NCBI GenBank assembly: GCA_029844215.1
Contig: CM056720.1
Location: 33,535,711 to 33,599,710 of the forward strand
Source of the DNA: Przewalskia tangutica
Taxonomy: Eukaryota > Streptophyta > Magnoliopsida > Solanales > Solanaceae
Length of the DNA stretch: 64,000 nt
Reading direction: 5' to 3'
The notes beneath the pieces were generated by a model, which saw only the letters and a list, made by a program, of their open reading frames with translations, made no database searches and had not been told where the DNA came from. Within the stretch, counting starts at the first letter, position 1. Every line of letters begins with the position of its first letter. Both the position numbers and the translations under genes were made by a program. Shown here one piece after another: positions 1 through 11,414 of this stretch.

Positions 1-52
1 GTTTTCTTACGTACGTTCTTATATACATGTCATGGAATTTCGGGGTGTAACA

Positions 53-1317
53 TTCTTCCCCCCTTAGAAACATTCGTCCCGAATGTTCATAGTCGGTCTT
101 CAAGCTATACAAACTCCGGCATAGTCTCCTTACTATGCCTATCACTCAATACTCCACAAGAGAAATATGCCACACACGGCCACCATATATCATATGTATA
201 CATATCAATGGACCTTCCATCCGCGGTCCCTTCTCACAAAACTCGAAGGTTACAGTCCTATAAAAAATGGGATCTTTAGAGGTTTCTTTCTTTTTCCCGT
301 ATAAAGGGATGACCCTGTCGTATTCTAAGTCATGGGACTAACACTATCTGAACCCTTCAGTCGGACTCCCACTTAGCTAACTGCTGTTTTCCCTCGTGCT
401 ACTTCCCTTCTCTTGTCTCACTTAGTCAAATTACTAGTTGGGGCATGATCCTCTAATCTGCCTAGCTTAGTTTACCAACCGGTGTAAACTCTAATACTAG
501 TAGCATCTCAATCACGAGCACCTATGGACAATATTACTGAACCTAAGGCGTGTGTATCATCACCATTAACCTTCACTCATGGCCTAAAAATGATTCTCTC
601 TACGCACCTTCATTACTCATAACTATAACCACTTTAGTACTTTTAACCATTGTTCCTTCTTTTTCTTGTCGTACTTTTCTCGTACTTCCAAACTTATTTG
701 AGAACACGTACAAAATTTCAAATATTGTTTCTGTCCTCCAATCCTTGGAGTTACTATCCAAACTTGGCCATTGTGCTGTTTGAATTTCCCTTTAGGCTCT
801 TCTCAGCCCTCACGACCTGGTTCTGGTGGAACGCGTCTACGAACTCGTACAACGATCAACTAGACTTGGGCCTCACATCCTCGTGACCCTATCACATAGC
901 GGGACCATTTCCAACTGGCACCACCCCATTCCATACTACCGGTTGACCCGAATTTGGTCCACAACCCGACCCATCGTCACACTTAACTCTCACTCTTAGT
1001 CTGAAATAAATCTCTCTTATCTCAAGGTACTTCTCACCCTATCCTCCCATTCACTAGAGGTTCGTCACCTAGGCCAAAGTATTCTACTGTACATCCTCCA
1101 CTATCGGTCTTTACACTATTATGGGGTAATTACAACTTGTGAACCCTACACAACTATAGTCTCAGTTCACTTTATCATTCTTGTCAACATTCTTCACTCT
1201 TCACCTTACTAATCAAAGTATCTCTACCTCTGGTGGTGCTATAAATTTACAACTACTAGCAACAAAGGGAAATAGATACGCTAGGTCGGAATCTGAATCT
1301 ATCAATGCGTGAATGAT
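53..1317 (-). other. B0 post-gag non-coding region with polypurine tract
   Basis: On the minus strand this is the stretch between the end of gag and the 3' LTR. The polypurine tract is the C-rich run at about 53-66, followed by the inverted repeat at about 69-92. The rest has no supported coding sequence. It matches 52765-53662 and 58626-59522. It contains the block around 820-880 that is also conserved in family C post-gag regions. No protease, reverse transcriptase or integrase motif is visible. Confidence 0.7.
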
Positions 1318-1493
1318 TCAAAAGAATCGAAATATACCTGTAACCCCATGCGATGTTGCCTCTTGATCCTGCCCAGTAGACACGACATCTATGCAGTTCG
1401 AAGGACCGCCAGAACTATAAACTCCCACGACCTCTACCACGGTGGTGACATCGAATACCATGCGAAGCAATATGTAGAGGAAAAGAAACCAAC
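1318..1493 (-). pseudogene. B0 gag 3' fragment, cut by the A1 insertion
   Basis: The minus-strand stop TGA is at 1318-1320, as in the other family B gags (53663 and 59523). The fragment corresponds to the Gly/Arg/Gln-rich tail downstream of the zinc knuckles, with the residues GGP and TGQDQEA seen in B copies. The 5' part of the gene lies beyond the A1 insertion and is not in the window. Small length differences from other copies fall at CHG sites. Confidence 0.65.
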
Positions 1494-1715
1494 TATTACA
1501 CCCCGTAGTTCCAGGGTATGTATATGAGGACGTACGTACGAGAATACGACATTAAAATTTAAAAGGAAGAAAGATGTGATTTTTTTACGACGGAAAAGTT
1601 TCCGAACTTCGTGAAGGAAAAAGGTTTATTATTGAGAATTGGATTCTCAACTTTGGTATTTAAGACTTTAAGAATTTATAAGAATTATGGAATCTATTTT
1701 TACGGATCTGGTCAT

Positions 1716-1984
1716 GTGGGGCCCACCCGAGGAATTTTACGTTTTGTGGGGCCCATGAGGGTTACAGAATTTTATGGACAAATGGGAGGGCGACACGTGG
1801 CACCTCCCCCACTTGGTGTTGGACGAAGATTGCAAGGGTTGGATGGTCATTTGACCATTGTGGATGATAAGTCTTCAAGCTTGATATTATTGACCAAGTC
1901 AACTTGTCCACTTGGCTATTATCCATGTGTTCTTCATCCTAGCCACACATTTGTTATAATCTTGACCCTCCATTGTTTTATATA
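1716..1984 (+). promoter_or_regulatory. A1 5' LTR putative U3 promoter
   Basis: Two GGGGCCCA palindromes (1716-1726, 1746-1756) match the class I TCP consensus GTGGGNCC. A CACGTGG-type G-box motif is at about 1794, and a TATATA box at 1979-1984 precedes a region rich in CTTCATTG-type leader sequence. The same order recurs in families B and C. That promoter role is inferred from the order of motifs; the transcription start is not determined. Confidence 0.5.
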
Positions 1985-4384
1985 CACACTAGTGCAAGAC
2001 AAGATCTTCCAACACTTAGAATTATTTTCACACTTTCTTGTTCTTCATTGAGGCTCACGGGTTTGGCCATTTGTGCACAATTTTTTTTTAGTTTGTTGTC
2101 CAATATTCACAAGACTTTAACCCAAGGTTCCTAAGAGTATTGTAAGGTTATCTCAATAGAAAGATCCCGGAAAAGTGGCATTTTCGTATTAGTCGCAAGG
2201 CGGAAACTTAAGGAGTTCTTCAACTTTGAAGTTGGAACTTGAAGATGAGTTCTTCATAGGCTTCTAAGGAGTGCTTGGAGCGGATTGGAACATAAGGAAA
2301 GGAGCTAAGAATTGCTAAGGAGCGACTTTGAAACGTGGAAATATTAAGGGCTTGTAAAGGTATAATTCTTGTCGTTTTAGTAATTAAGATTACTTATTGT
2401 TGTAGCTTTGGATATTAGCAAGCATGAGGTGTTTATATTATGAAGTTGATAAGTGTTATGGATATTGGAACCCTAACCCGAAAACTAGTATGTTAGCCCT
2501 TAAGATTTTAATTCAAGTTGGTAGTCGTCACATGTTATATAAAGAAGGAATTGTAGTTGTTGAAGTTGTTTATGACTATACAACATGTTAGACCTAAGAA
2601 CTTGGATTGAAAAAGAATTGGAAAAGACTTAGGATTGGTTATAAGTTGGCCGAGAATGGCTTGGATACTAAACTTACTTGGTATGAATTGTGGGGCGGAA
2701 TTTTACACGTATTGTAAGGCGTGTAATCCCCTTTGATTGGTTGGTATGTTGAGCCTTAAATGTGGCATGTTTGGTTATTGTATTCGGCCTTAAAAAAGGT
2801 GGCAAAGTATGTAGAAACAAAGGAAGTGCTGCCCGATTTTCCGTAGGATTTAGTGACTTTACACTTAGAATATTCTACGATTGAAGCTAGAGGTTAATGG
2901 ACGTGTTATGACTATTATAGGTTGAAGTACTACGAGTAGTGTATTCTACTTGAAGGGTGGAAAGGCTAGCAAGGTTATAGTACTTTGGAGCATTTTGCAA
3001 CTTGTCGCTAGTCGTCGCGAGGTATGTGAACCTCTTCTTTCTTTGGCATGATCCTACATATAAAATATCCATGTGATAGTATTCCATGATTCCTTCTACT
3101 CTTAGAAGTTAAGAAGTATTCACATTGTTGACTCTAAGTTAAAAGTATGTTAAAGTGTCCTAAGTCCTTACCAAGTCTTATGGGAGATGTTGGTAATAAT
3201 GGTTAGGAAATTATGAGATTTGATTTAAAGCTATGTGTCTTGATTTATTTAAAGTAAGTAAGTGGATTTTATGTTCGAAAATAAGTTGAATTTATATGTG
3301 AAAAGGGGATTGATTTTAAAAGTGGAAGTTATATGATTTTAAGAGAATAAGTTATTTGGTTTTGGAAGTGTATGGAACTTTATATTTTTTATAAGTATAA
3401 GCGACATGATTTTAAAGAGGGTATGCTACGAGGTGTTAATATTATAAGCCTTGATTTTATGAGTGGAAATGACTAAACTTTAAAAAGTATGGCTTCTTAA
3501 TTTATATCAAAAGTTAAGAAGATGGTTTCCAAAAGAGTATGTGACTTGAGCTTTAAAAAGAAAGGAGTTTTATGATTCTTTTTAAGTATGTATGTACATA
3601 GTATTTTTTTTGGGTCTAGTTTTCCTAATGTTGTAAGAATAAAAGTGTCTTAAGTTCTCTAAAATGAATGGTTGTTATAATAGCTTTATGGGAAGTTGTT
3701 ATGACGACTTAAGAAGAAGTGAAAAGATGGTTTAAAAATGTTATGTAAGGAAAAATCACAGAAGCGTACAAATAGGCGAATTACGTTATGAAATACAGGA
3801 GCCTACAAATAGGCGGATGTAACGACCGTTCGGGGCGTTCTTGTGCCTTATCCCGCACCCTAGTGATACAACATCGAGAGAAAACAGCGGAAAATAAAAC
3901 ATGAGTCATGAAACAAGAGATATAATAATAAAGCACCAAAGCGGTTGCCTTCGATATATCATAAAACCCGACAGTTTAATCCTTTACAACCACACTTGGC
4001 GATTACTACGGACCTGCAAGATTTACAACGACTATGGCGGGACAGGGCCCGCCATACCACGAATGTACAAGAACCTACAACTCAGGGAACACATACAAAA
4101 GATAAGCCTCAAGAAGCGGAGCTTCAATCTGTTGACGTGATCCTAAGGCGGGGATCCACGGCCGATGTACCTACTGCGGCGTGACGCGGCCGAAGAGGTC
4201 GATGCAACAGTACCAAGTATGTGAAAGCGTAAAAGATCGTAATGAAATCATACTAGTCTATATAAAGCGGGAGACATGTATGATAACAAACTCTGATTCC
4301 ACAACATAAGCGATCATGTCGATCGGGGACTCGCCTCAAGTCATCACTCAAATATAACTATGGGTCTCACGCCACAACATCAAT

Positions 4385-4680
4385 CATGTTCGCGTCATGG
4401 CGCGTGCCGGAGTGCATCGGTGTAGACATGTCCATGATGCAACAATAATACCAATGCCCACGCGTACATGCCGAATTCTACCTCGGTGTAGAACGCGTCC
4501 GTGTGACATCAACAATAATATCTTTGGGTGATCAACCTGCGCGTAGCCACGCCCCGGAATTCTACCTCGGTGTAGACATGTCCATGTAACCACAATAACA
4601 ATATATCGGGTAATCAACCCGACGCGTAGCCGCGTGCCGGAATTATGCGTCGGTGTAGACATGTCCATGTGACATCAACA
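4385..4680 (-). repeat. LTR minisatellite of about 70 bp in S1
   Basis: About four diverged copies each carry CGGTGTAGACATGTCCATG followed by an AACAATAATA-type spacer and a CGCGTGCCGGAAT-like stretch. The same module occurs in S2 at 19975-20265. At the equivalent LTR position C1, S3 and C2 carry different modules. No coding sequence is supported. Confidence 0.65.
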
Positions 4681-4822
4681 ATGAGCGATAATCAAAATGG
4701 AAACATACGTGGAATTCTCCATCACCGCCAAGACGCGTCAAGTAAGTTCTCGACAAGTCGGCCGCCTCTATCGAGACGCGGTAACGTAAATACCACACTT
4801 GCACAACAAAGGCTATCATCAC

Positions 4823-4897
4823 AAGCATAGGCAAGTTTCACAACAACAAGCATAGGCAAGTTTCACAACAACAAGCATAGGCAAGTTTCACACAACT
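4823..4897 (-). repeat. 25-bp tandem repeat in S1, 3 copies
   Basis: Units contain AAGCATAGGCAAGTTTCACAA. They are the reverse complement of the three-copy array at 10061-10135 in C1. S2 carries five copies at about 20417-20540, so copy number varies among LTRs of this family. Confidence 0.8.
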
Positions 4898-7247
4898 CAA
4901 AGTACTTTCATTTTATGCCAAAGTCGGGTTTTAACCCCAGTACTACATACGTTAAGTTCTTTTAAAAGAGATCCATTTCTTTTATAAAAGTCACCGATAC
5001 GTAGTATTAGAATGACCAACCCACCTTCCTTTTCAAACCCAAATGACATTCTTTTCCTAAGTTCCGGTTTGCCTAGTTTGATTACTCAACTTCTCATTTT
5101 CAAATGGTTTCATAGTTCCCAAACTTAATCACTTGATTCCTTTTTAGAACAATTGAGTAACATATGTCATATATGTGAGTAGTTTATTCTTGTTTATAAC
5201 GATCTTATTACAGACCATGATCTAGAAAATGTAATATCATTTTGTCTTATCTTAGCTTCTATGCGGATGGAGGTTTCTCTTGGTTTTTAATACAACACAT
5301 CATTATTCAATACATTTTCCTTTTATTAACAGCTGCGGTGGTGCAGCCGATACACATTACGATTCGAAATCGGTAAAACATTATCCCTTTAAAAACCAAG
5401 TACTCATTACTCACGAATGAGGTTTCACACAAACATCCACATTAAAACAAATAAGTTAAGTCTCTTATCTTATAAGATCAAGTCTCTTAACTTCTAACAT
5501 CGATAAACCATTTTCACTTACATAAGGTCGTTATAACTAACTTCCCATAAAGCTATTATAACACCCATGTTTTAAACCAACCAAATCACTTAGCACGTAT
5601 GCGTCTACCGTACTACATAGTTCACAACAATCATGCTAGAAAAGATAGGAAGAGGTTCACATACCTCGCGACGATTTATCGACAATAAGCAAAATGCTCC
5701 AATCTTACAACGCACTAGCCACTTTCCACTCCTTGAGTAGAATACGCTACTCTTAGTACTTTCACTATAAAGGTCAAAACGTCTATTAACCCCAAAACAC
5801 AAGTTTCTATCTTTACATAGAAAATTGTGACCACCTCACACATGGCAGCGTAAATCTCATCCTCTATCGAGGCCGCTACCAAGCCAACCGAGGGGTTTAC
5901 GTCTACCGGGCGTGTACAATTCTACTCGATATCTTACACAAGTCTCTGCAATACGATCCTATGTAAATACAGATTCGATTCGATTCTTTATTCTTGAGCT
6001 TAAGTCAAAAGACATTGCGAATACTAAGTATAGTTCCATATATAGTATACTTCAACTATATATTCTAACAAACATGTAATTTCCAATTACAATAGAGGAC
6101 AAGATAATTACCTCGACAAGCCCAAAATTATCCAAGTTATAATGTCGATCTGAGCAAGGTTTAGCTCACTCAGTGCGCTCGAACCACTCCAAACAACCCT
6201 TAGAAGTTCTAACCAACTTACTCAAATACTTAAACCAACTATGAAGATTTCCTTAGGGTTTCGGTTTGAGACTAAAAAGGACAAAGGTAGTATTTACGGA
6301 CTCTACGTAAGAGGTATCTTTGGAATGCTACAAGGTACAAGGCTAAGGTATTTTGGGCATTATAACAATACTAGGATTATTTCAATACCACGAGGAGGGT
6401 ATTATACGAAAACAACTAGGCTAGGGGTACCAGCCTAGCACATGAGGGGAGGACTCCTCGGCCAAAGGCCTTAACTAGGGAGGGCTCTTGGGCGAGAGTC
6501 AAACAAGAGAGAGAGGAAGGATAGCAAGACTTGGAACATTTTTGGATGAATGAAGTCTTGAGCCAAGGGGTATTTATAGCAAAACCAAAAGCCAACCAAT
6601 GGCCAAGATCAAGCCATGTGCAAGGCAAGTGTAAGGCCAAGATCAAGCCAAGTGCACCCTAGACCCTACTCCTTAAAACCCTGCAAATATCTACACAAAT
6701 ATCTACCACAACTTGCCCGCCAGTTCGGCCAGTCACGCGTCTTCCGTTGTGAGGGTGACACATGTCACCCTCCCGTTGGTCGAATGTTTCGCCTCTCGGA
6801 AAAATCCGCAAAAATACAAAGCGACATAGCGGAATTTTCCGCCCGCAAGTTCTGTAAGCGTTTCGTCAACGACTCTAGGGTGTTGTGCACAAATGTAAAA
6901 TCGGCCAAGGGTGCCACGTGGGGTGACACGTGTCGCTCGATTCGCCTGAATATTTCGTCTTCGAAAATATCCAAAATACCGAAATCTCAAAAACAAAGCG
7001 GGCCCACAAAGTAAATTTCTCAAAGTGGGCCCACGTGACCATTTCAGAAAATAAAATCTCAAAATTCTAATATAATCTATGAAGTCCAAATACCAAATCG
7101 GGAATCAATTCCCATTAACGAACCTTTTTCTTCACAAACAACCGGAAACTTTTAAGCGAAAAACTCACATCTTTCTTTCTTTCAAAATTTACAGGTACTC
7201 TCAAATGCGTCGTCCTCACATACATACCACAACTACGGGGTATAACA

Positions 7248-7579
7248 CGGATACGTTATGAGATACAGAGCCTACACATAGGCGGATTACTCCATATTAC
7301 CCCGAGCCTGCATAGGCGGTTACGTCATCTTACACCGAGCTCGCGGCGGGCGGATTATGCTACATGATTCTCTGATGCACATCTCCACAGGCGGGCGGAT
7401 TATGCTACATGATTCCACGATGCAAGAGCTCCATGGCGGGCGGATTATCTTTACATGATTCCACGTGCAAGCTCGCGGCGGGCGGATTATGCTACATGAT
7501 TCCACAATACAAAGCTCGCGGTGGGCGGATTATGTCACATGATTTATCGATGCATCGTGTCCGCAAATGGGCGGATTCT
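7248..7579 (+). repeat. Family A LTR tandem-repeat zone
   Basis: This is the 5' LTR remnant between S1 and C1. It starts with units of the 39-bp type (GAGCCTACACATAGGCGGAT) and passes into degenerate 43-45 bp units carrying GGCGGGCGGATTATGCTACA, about five copies to 7560. Each 39-bp unit can form a small hairpin, GCCTA-CAAA-TAGGC. Both flanking elements inserted within this repeat. Confidence 0.75.
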
Positions 7580-7976
7580 TGTTATACCGTATTTCGAGTA
7601 TATGCGTGGCGCGTCACGTATTGTAATTTAAGCCTTAAAGTTGGCTAGTTTGAAAATTGTACACAGTGCAGAAAGTCGTTTTTCGAAAGCGTTTCCCACG
7701 ACTTTCGTAGGAAAATTCCGGCTATGTCAATAATAATTTTTGCGGATTTTTAGAGGCGTAACATTTTGGACCAGCGGGAGGGTGGCAGTGTCACCTCACA
7801 TTGGAAAGAGGTTGGACGGAAAAGTGGGATGGCTTGCACGTTTTTGTGCCTTTCCCTTGGTCAGGGTTAGGTAGGATATTTTTGTGGAATGGATAAGGTA
7901 GCACGTGGCTAAATCTTGGCCTTACACTTGCTATGCACTTGTCTTCATCTTGGCCATTGGTTGGCCTTCACTGACC

Positions 7977-7984
7977 TATAAATA
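7977..7984 (+). promoter_or_regulatory. C1 5' LTR TATA box
   Basis: TATAAATA lies about 400 bp into the LTR. It is repeated at 13593-13600 in the 3' LTR and occurs in reverse at 44469-44476 and 50721-50728 in C2. It is preceded by a conserved CCATTGGTTGGCC segment that includes a reversed CCAAT motif. This is the best candidate core promoter of family C. The start site is inferred to lie about 30 bp downstream. Confidence 0.65.
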
Positions 7985-10060
7985 CCCTCTAGTTGAAGAC
8001 ATTCTTCATCCTAAACTTGAGCAATCTATCTAAGTCTCAAACTACTCCTCCTCTTAAGTTTCGTCCACCACACCCCCTTTGGCGAGAGCTTCCCTCCCTT
8101 TGTAGTGGTTAGCGTGGGTACCCCCTAGCCTAGTTGTCTCGTATAATACCCCCCTTTTTGTGGTATAGAAATACTCTCCAAGTATTGTTATAATGCCCAA
8201 ATACCTTGGCCCATATACCTTGTAGTATTCCCAAGGTTACACTTATACAAAAGCCCAGAAAATACTATTATACTTCCTCGATCCACAAAACGAAACCTTA
8301 AGTAAATCTTCACCCGTAGTTGAAGTTATAAGTAGAAGTTGGTTAGAACTTCTAAGGGTTGTTTGGAGCGGGTTGGAGCGCACGGAGTAGGAGCTAAACC
8401 TTGCTCAGGATCGACATATAACTCGGATAATTTTGGGCTTATCGAGGTAAACACTCTTGACCTTCTATTGTAATTGGAAATTACATGTTGTAGGAATATA
8501 TAGTTGAAGTATACTATATATAGAATTGAACATAGTTGTGCGGCAATGTCTTTTGACTTAAGCCTGAATAATACTTACGGCAATGTCTTGCGACTTAAGC
8601 CTGAAGTTAAATAAGAGAACTGAACTGTAATTACATAGGACTGTATTACAGTAGAATTGTGTAGTATTGCTGTGTGTAGAATTGTACACGGCCGGTTAGA
8701 CGTGCCAACCCCCCCCCCCTGGTTGGCTTGGTAGCCGGCCTCGATAAAGGAGGAGATTAACGCTGTTGCGGGGAGAGTCTTTGCGAATTTTACGTAGAAT
8801 ATTCTACGTGGAGACCTTGATGTTAATAGGCGCCTTGTGGCCTCTATAGGTTGAAGTACTACGTGTGGCGTGATCTACTTGGCTTAAGGAGTAGCCAGAC
8901 GGTTTGAGGTACTTGGGCGTTTTGCTATTAGTCGATAATCGTCGCGGTATGTGAACCTCTTCCTATCTGTTCTAGCATGATATGTGTATAACTATGTAGT
9001 GCGGTGAGCGTACATGTGTTAGCGTATTTGATTGGTTTGAAACATAAGGTGTTATAACGGCTTTATGGGAAGTTGGTTATAACAGCCTTATGTAGGTAAG
9101 AAAATGCTTTGTGGTTTTCAAAGGTAACTGACTTGATGTGTGATAATAAAGAACTTGAAGTATTTCAAAAGACCTGTTTGAAAGAAGAGTAATACTTGGT
9201 TTTGAAAACATAAGAGTTATACTAGCTTTATGGGAAGTTAGGTATAACGTCTTAAGGAAGGTAAAATGAATAGGTTTATTGATCTTAAAATATAAGAGAC
9301 TTGACTTGAATGAATTAATATGAATTTTGTGTGAAGCCTCATTCGTGAGTAATGAGTACTTGGTTTTTAAAAGGAATAATGTTTTACTGATTTCGGAAAT
9401 CAGAATGTGTATCGACAAACCACTACAGCGTTAATAAAGGAAAATGTATTGAATAATTAAGTATTATTAAAACCAGTAGAAACCTCCATCTGCATAGAAG
9501 CTAAGATGAGACAAAATGATATTACATTTTCTAGATCATGGCTGCTTAATAAAATTGATTATGAACAAGAATAACTACTACTTTGTATGGTGTTACTCAA
9601 TTGTTTTAAAAAAAAAGATTAAGACATTGAACTATGAAACTTTTCTAAAAAGAGACTTGTGTAATGGAAATTAGGCAAACTGGAACGTTAGGGAAAGGAA
9701 AGGCATTGGGTTGTCTTAAAATGTTTTAAAACATAAAGTGTTATAACAGCTTTATGGGAAGTTGGTTATAACGACTTTATGAAAACAAAAGAAAAGGTTT
9801 TATCATTGGTTTTAATGTGGTAACTTGACTTTAAAAAGAAGTGTTTTGGTCTAAAAAGAAGGCATGGTATTGCCTTAATTTGGTTTTTAAAAGGGAAGTA
9901 TGGAGGTTGTTTTGGTTTACTTAAAAGATATAAGTCACTCTATTTTTATACTACTGTATCGGGTGACTTTTATAAAGGAATGGATCTTTAAAAGGAATTT
10001 AACGTGCGTAATCTTGTAGGAGTTAAAACCGGACTTTGGCATAAAATGAAAGTAGCTTGA

Positions 10061-10135
10061 GTTGTGTAACTTGCCTATGCTTGTTGTTGTGTAACTTGCC
10101 TATGCTTGTTGTTGTGTAACTTGCTTATGCTTGTG
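10061..10135 (+). repeat. 25-bp tandem repeat in the C1 5' LTR, 3 copies
   Basis: Exact 25-bp units start at 10061, 10086 and 10111 with core TAACTTGCCTATGCTTGTT; the third has CTTATG instead of CCTATG. The same array with the same variant is at 15665-15739 in the 3' LTR. Confidence 0.9.
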
Positions 10136-10302
10136 GTGATAGCCTTTGTTGTGCAAATGGTGTTCTATATAACCGCGTCTCGATGGAGTCTTGGTTGACT
10201 TGTTGAGGACTTACTTGGGCGTCTGCGGTGTGGAAAATTCCACGGGTATGCTCGCATTGATAGTGCTATTCCATGGACTAGCTCTCCATGAGGTTTCTTC
10301 TT

Positions 10303-10520
10303 GTTCGGCCTTGGTACCGGTGGTGGCTTCGTACTTGCCGCCTCGTGGCTGATTCGACCTTGGTACTGGTAGTTAGCCCTCGCACTTGCCCGTTCGGTGT
10401 AGTGACGAAGTCTCGTGATCTGACCTTGGTACCGGTGGTCACCACCGTACTTGCCGGTCGACTACGTGACCGGCCTTGGTATCTGGTAGTCGGCTCTCGC
10501 ACTTGCCGTGTCGACCGTGT
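10303..10520 (+). repeat. C1 LTR module: four imperfect units of about 60 bp
   Basis: Units carry CCTTGGTACCGGTGGT or variants, followed by CGTACTTGCC or CGCACTTGCC. The 3' LTR copy is at 15918-16130, where the units are slightly longer because CCGG/CAG sites are intact. S1, S2, S3 and C2 have unrelated or diverged modules at this LTR position. Confidence 0.7.
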
Positions 10521-11220
10521 TTGTGGTTGCATTGTATTATTGAGTACGGTCGGATCCGGTAGTTGTACTTGTCTGTCACGGTTTTATGACACGGTGGGAC
10601 ACGGTGTTCATGTATACTCCTTGGTATTGTTATATCATAAAGCTGCCGGTGAGGAAGAAGTTCCACGCAGTGATAATTTGGAGGCGTGAGTCCACGACTT
10701 GATGCGGTTATATGTTATGTCGTAGTTTGGTCATCATCATGTCTCCCGCTTTTATAGACTATTATGATTTCATTTACGATATTCTGATTTCACATACTTG
10801 GTACTGTTATCTTGACCTCCTTCGGGTTGCGTTCATCTGCGGTAGAAGTACATCGGCTGTCGATCCCCGCGTTTAGGATCTCATTTCAGCGTTTTGGGAA
10901 GCTCTGTTTCGTCGGAGGCTTATCTTTGGTATGTTACCACAGTGCATAAGTTCTTATGCGTTGGGGTATGGTGGGCCTGTCCGTCGTAGTTGTTGTATAA
11001 ATCATAGAGTGCATGCTTTGTTGTGGCGGGGTTGTAAGGATTATGCTTGTTCAAATGTCTTTATATATATATGTTGAAAGGTAAGCTATTTTGGTTGGCT
11101 TTGTTTATTTATAATATCTCATTTCATGTTCATGTTTTATTTTCCGCTGATTTTCTCGATGATTGTATCACTAGGGTGCGGGGTAAGGCACGATCACGGG
11201 CCAGTTCGGTCGTGACAAAG

Positions 11221-11231
11221 TGGTATCGAGC
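11221..11231 (+). promoter_or_regulatory. C1 primer binding site, initiator-Met tRNA type
   Basis: TGGTATCGAGC lies 3 bp after the LTR end. The plant initiator-Met tRNA primer site is TGGTATCAGAGC, so this copy lacks one A of the CAG. The same lesion occurs in all primer sites of the window, with two of them showing a CGTG variant. Confidence 0.8.
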
Positions 11232-11275
11232 GATTAGTCCTCGAAAGTGTCTACAGGCGTGTCTAGTAGAGTCTT

Positions 11276-11309
11276 GATTATCGATGTGTTGTGCACCACA
11301 TCTATGATC
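11276..11309 (+). ncRNA. C1 leader hairpin, putative dimerisation loop
   Basis: The lower stem is GATTAT/ATGATC (one G-U pair), then a C/T mismatch, upper stem GATGTG/CACATC and loop TTGTGCAC. The loop hexamer GTGCAC is self-complementary. It lies 45 bp after the primer site and about 105 bp before the gag start, where retroviral dimer signals sit. The stem is also found in A1, C2 and family B with one compensatory change. Confidence 0.55.
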
Positions 11310-11414
11310 GGGAGGCTGCAGGACATTTAGGATTGGTTTCCATTCTTCTCATTACGAGATCGTGCCTTAGAGGTGTGATAAGATTGGACCCTCCGACATG
11401 CCGTTTTTACGATT

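Larger units (their letters stand above)
1..1493 (-). mobile_element. B0: 3' part of a family B LTR retrotransposon, minus strand
   Basis: Positions 1-52 match the end of a reversed family B LTR (ending GGGGTGTAACA, as at 52764 and 58625). They are followed by the reversed polypurine tract and the reversed inverted repeat AACATTCG/CGAATGTT. The rest matches family B internal DNA at 52765-53840 in the same order. The copy stops at 1493, where element A1 is inserted. The left side runs off the window and the other half of the internal region is not seen. Confidence 0.85.
3819..7247 (-). mobile_element. S1: solo LTR of family C, minus strand
   Basis: It begins GTAACGACC (the reversed LTR end, with the first T shared or lost) and ends GGGGTATAACA at 7247. 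It is flanked by CGGAT at 3814-3818 and 7248-7252, a perfect 5-bp target duplication. About 3.43 kb long, it aligns in reverse with the C1 LTRs. No internal sequence is attached, so it is a solo LTR left by LTR-LTR recombination. A reversed TATA box lies near 6570-6580. The first 1.8 kb is rich in short indels at CHG sites compared with S2 and C2. Confidence 0.85.
7580..11217 (+). repeat. C1 5' LTR
   Basis: It starts TGTTATACCGTATTTCGAG and ends GGTCGTGACA directly before the primer site. It contains a TATA box at 7977, a C homopolymer near 8709-8720, three copies of the MYB-like TTATAACRGCTTTATGG motif (about 9055, 9210 and 9745), 25-bp repeats at 10061, a four-unit module at 10303-10520 and a degraded U5 hairpin near 10965. 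The region around 10690-10760 is shortened at several CTG/CAG sites relative to 16310-16380 in the 3' LTR. Confidence 0.9.

Noticed and set aside
1611..2051. 146-codon open frame in the A1 LTR
   Set aside because: It spans the promoter-like part of the LTR, is not preserved as a protein in the 3' LTR copy, and matches no known family.
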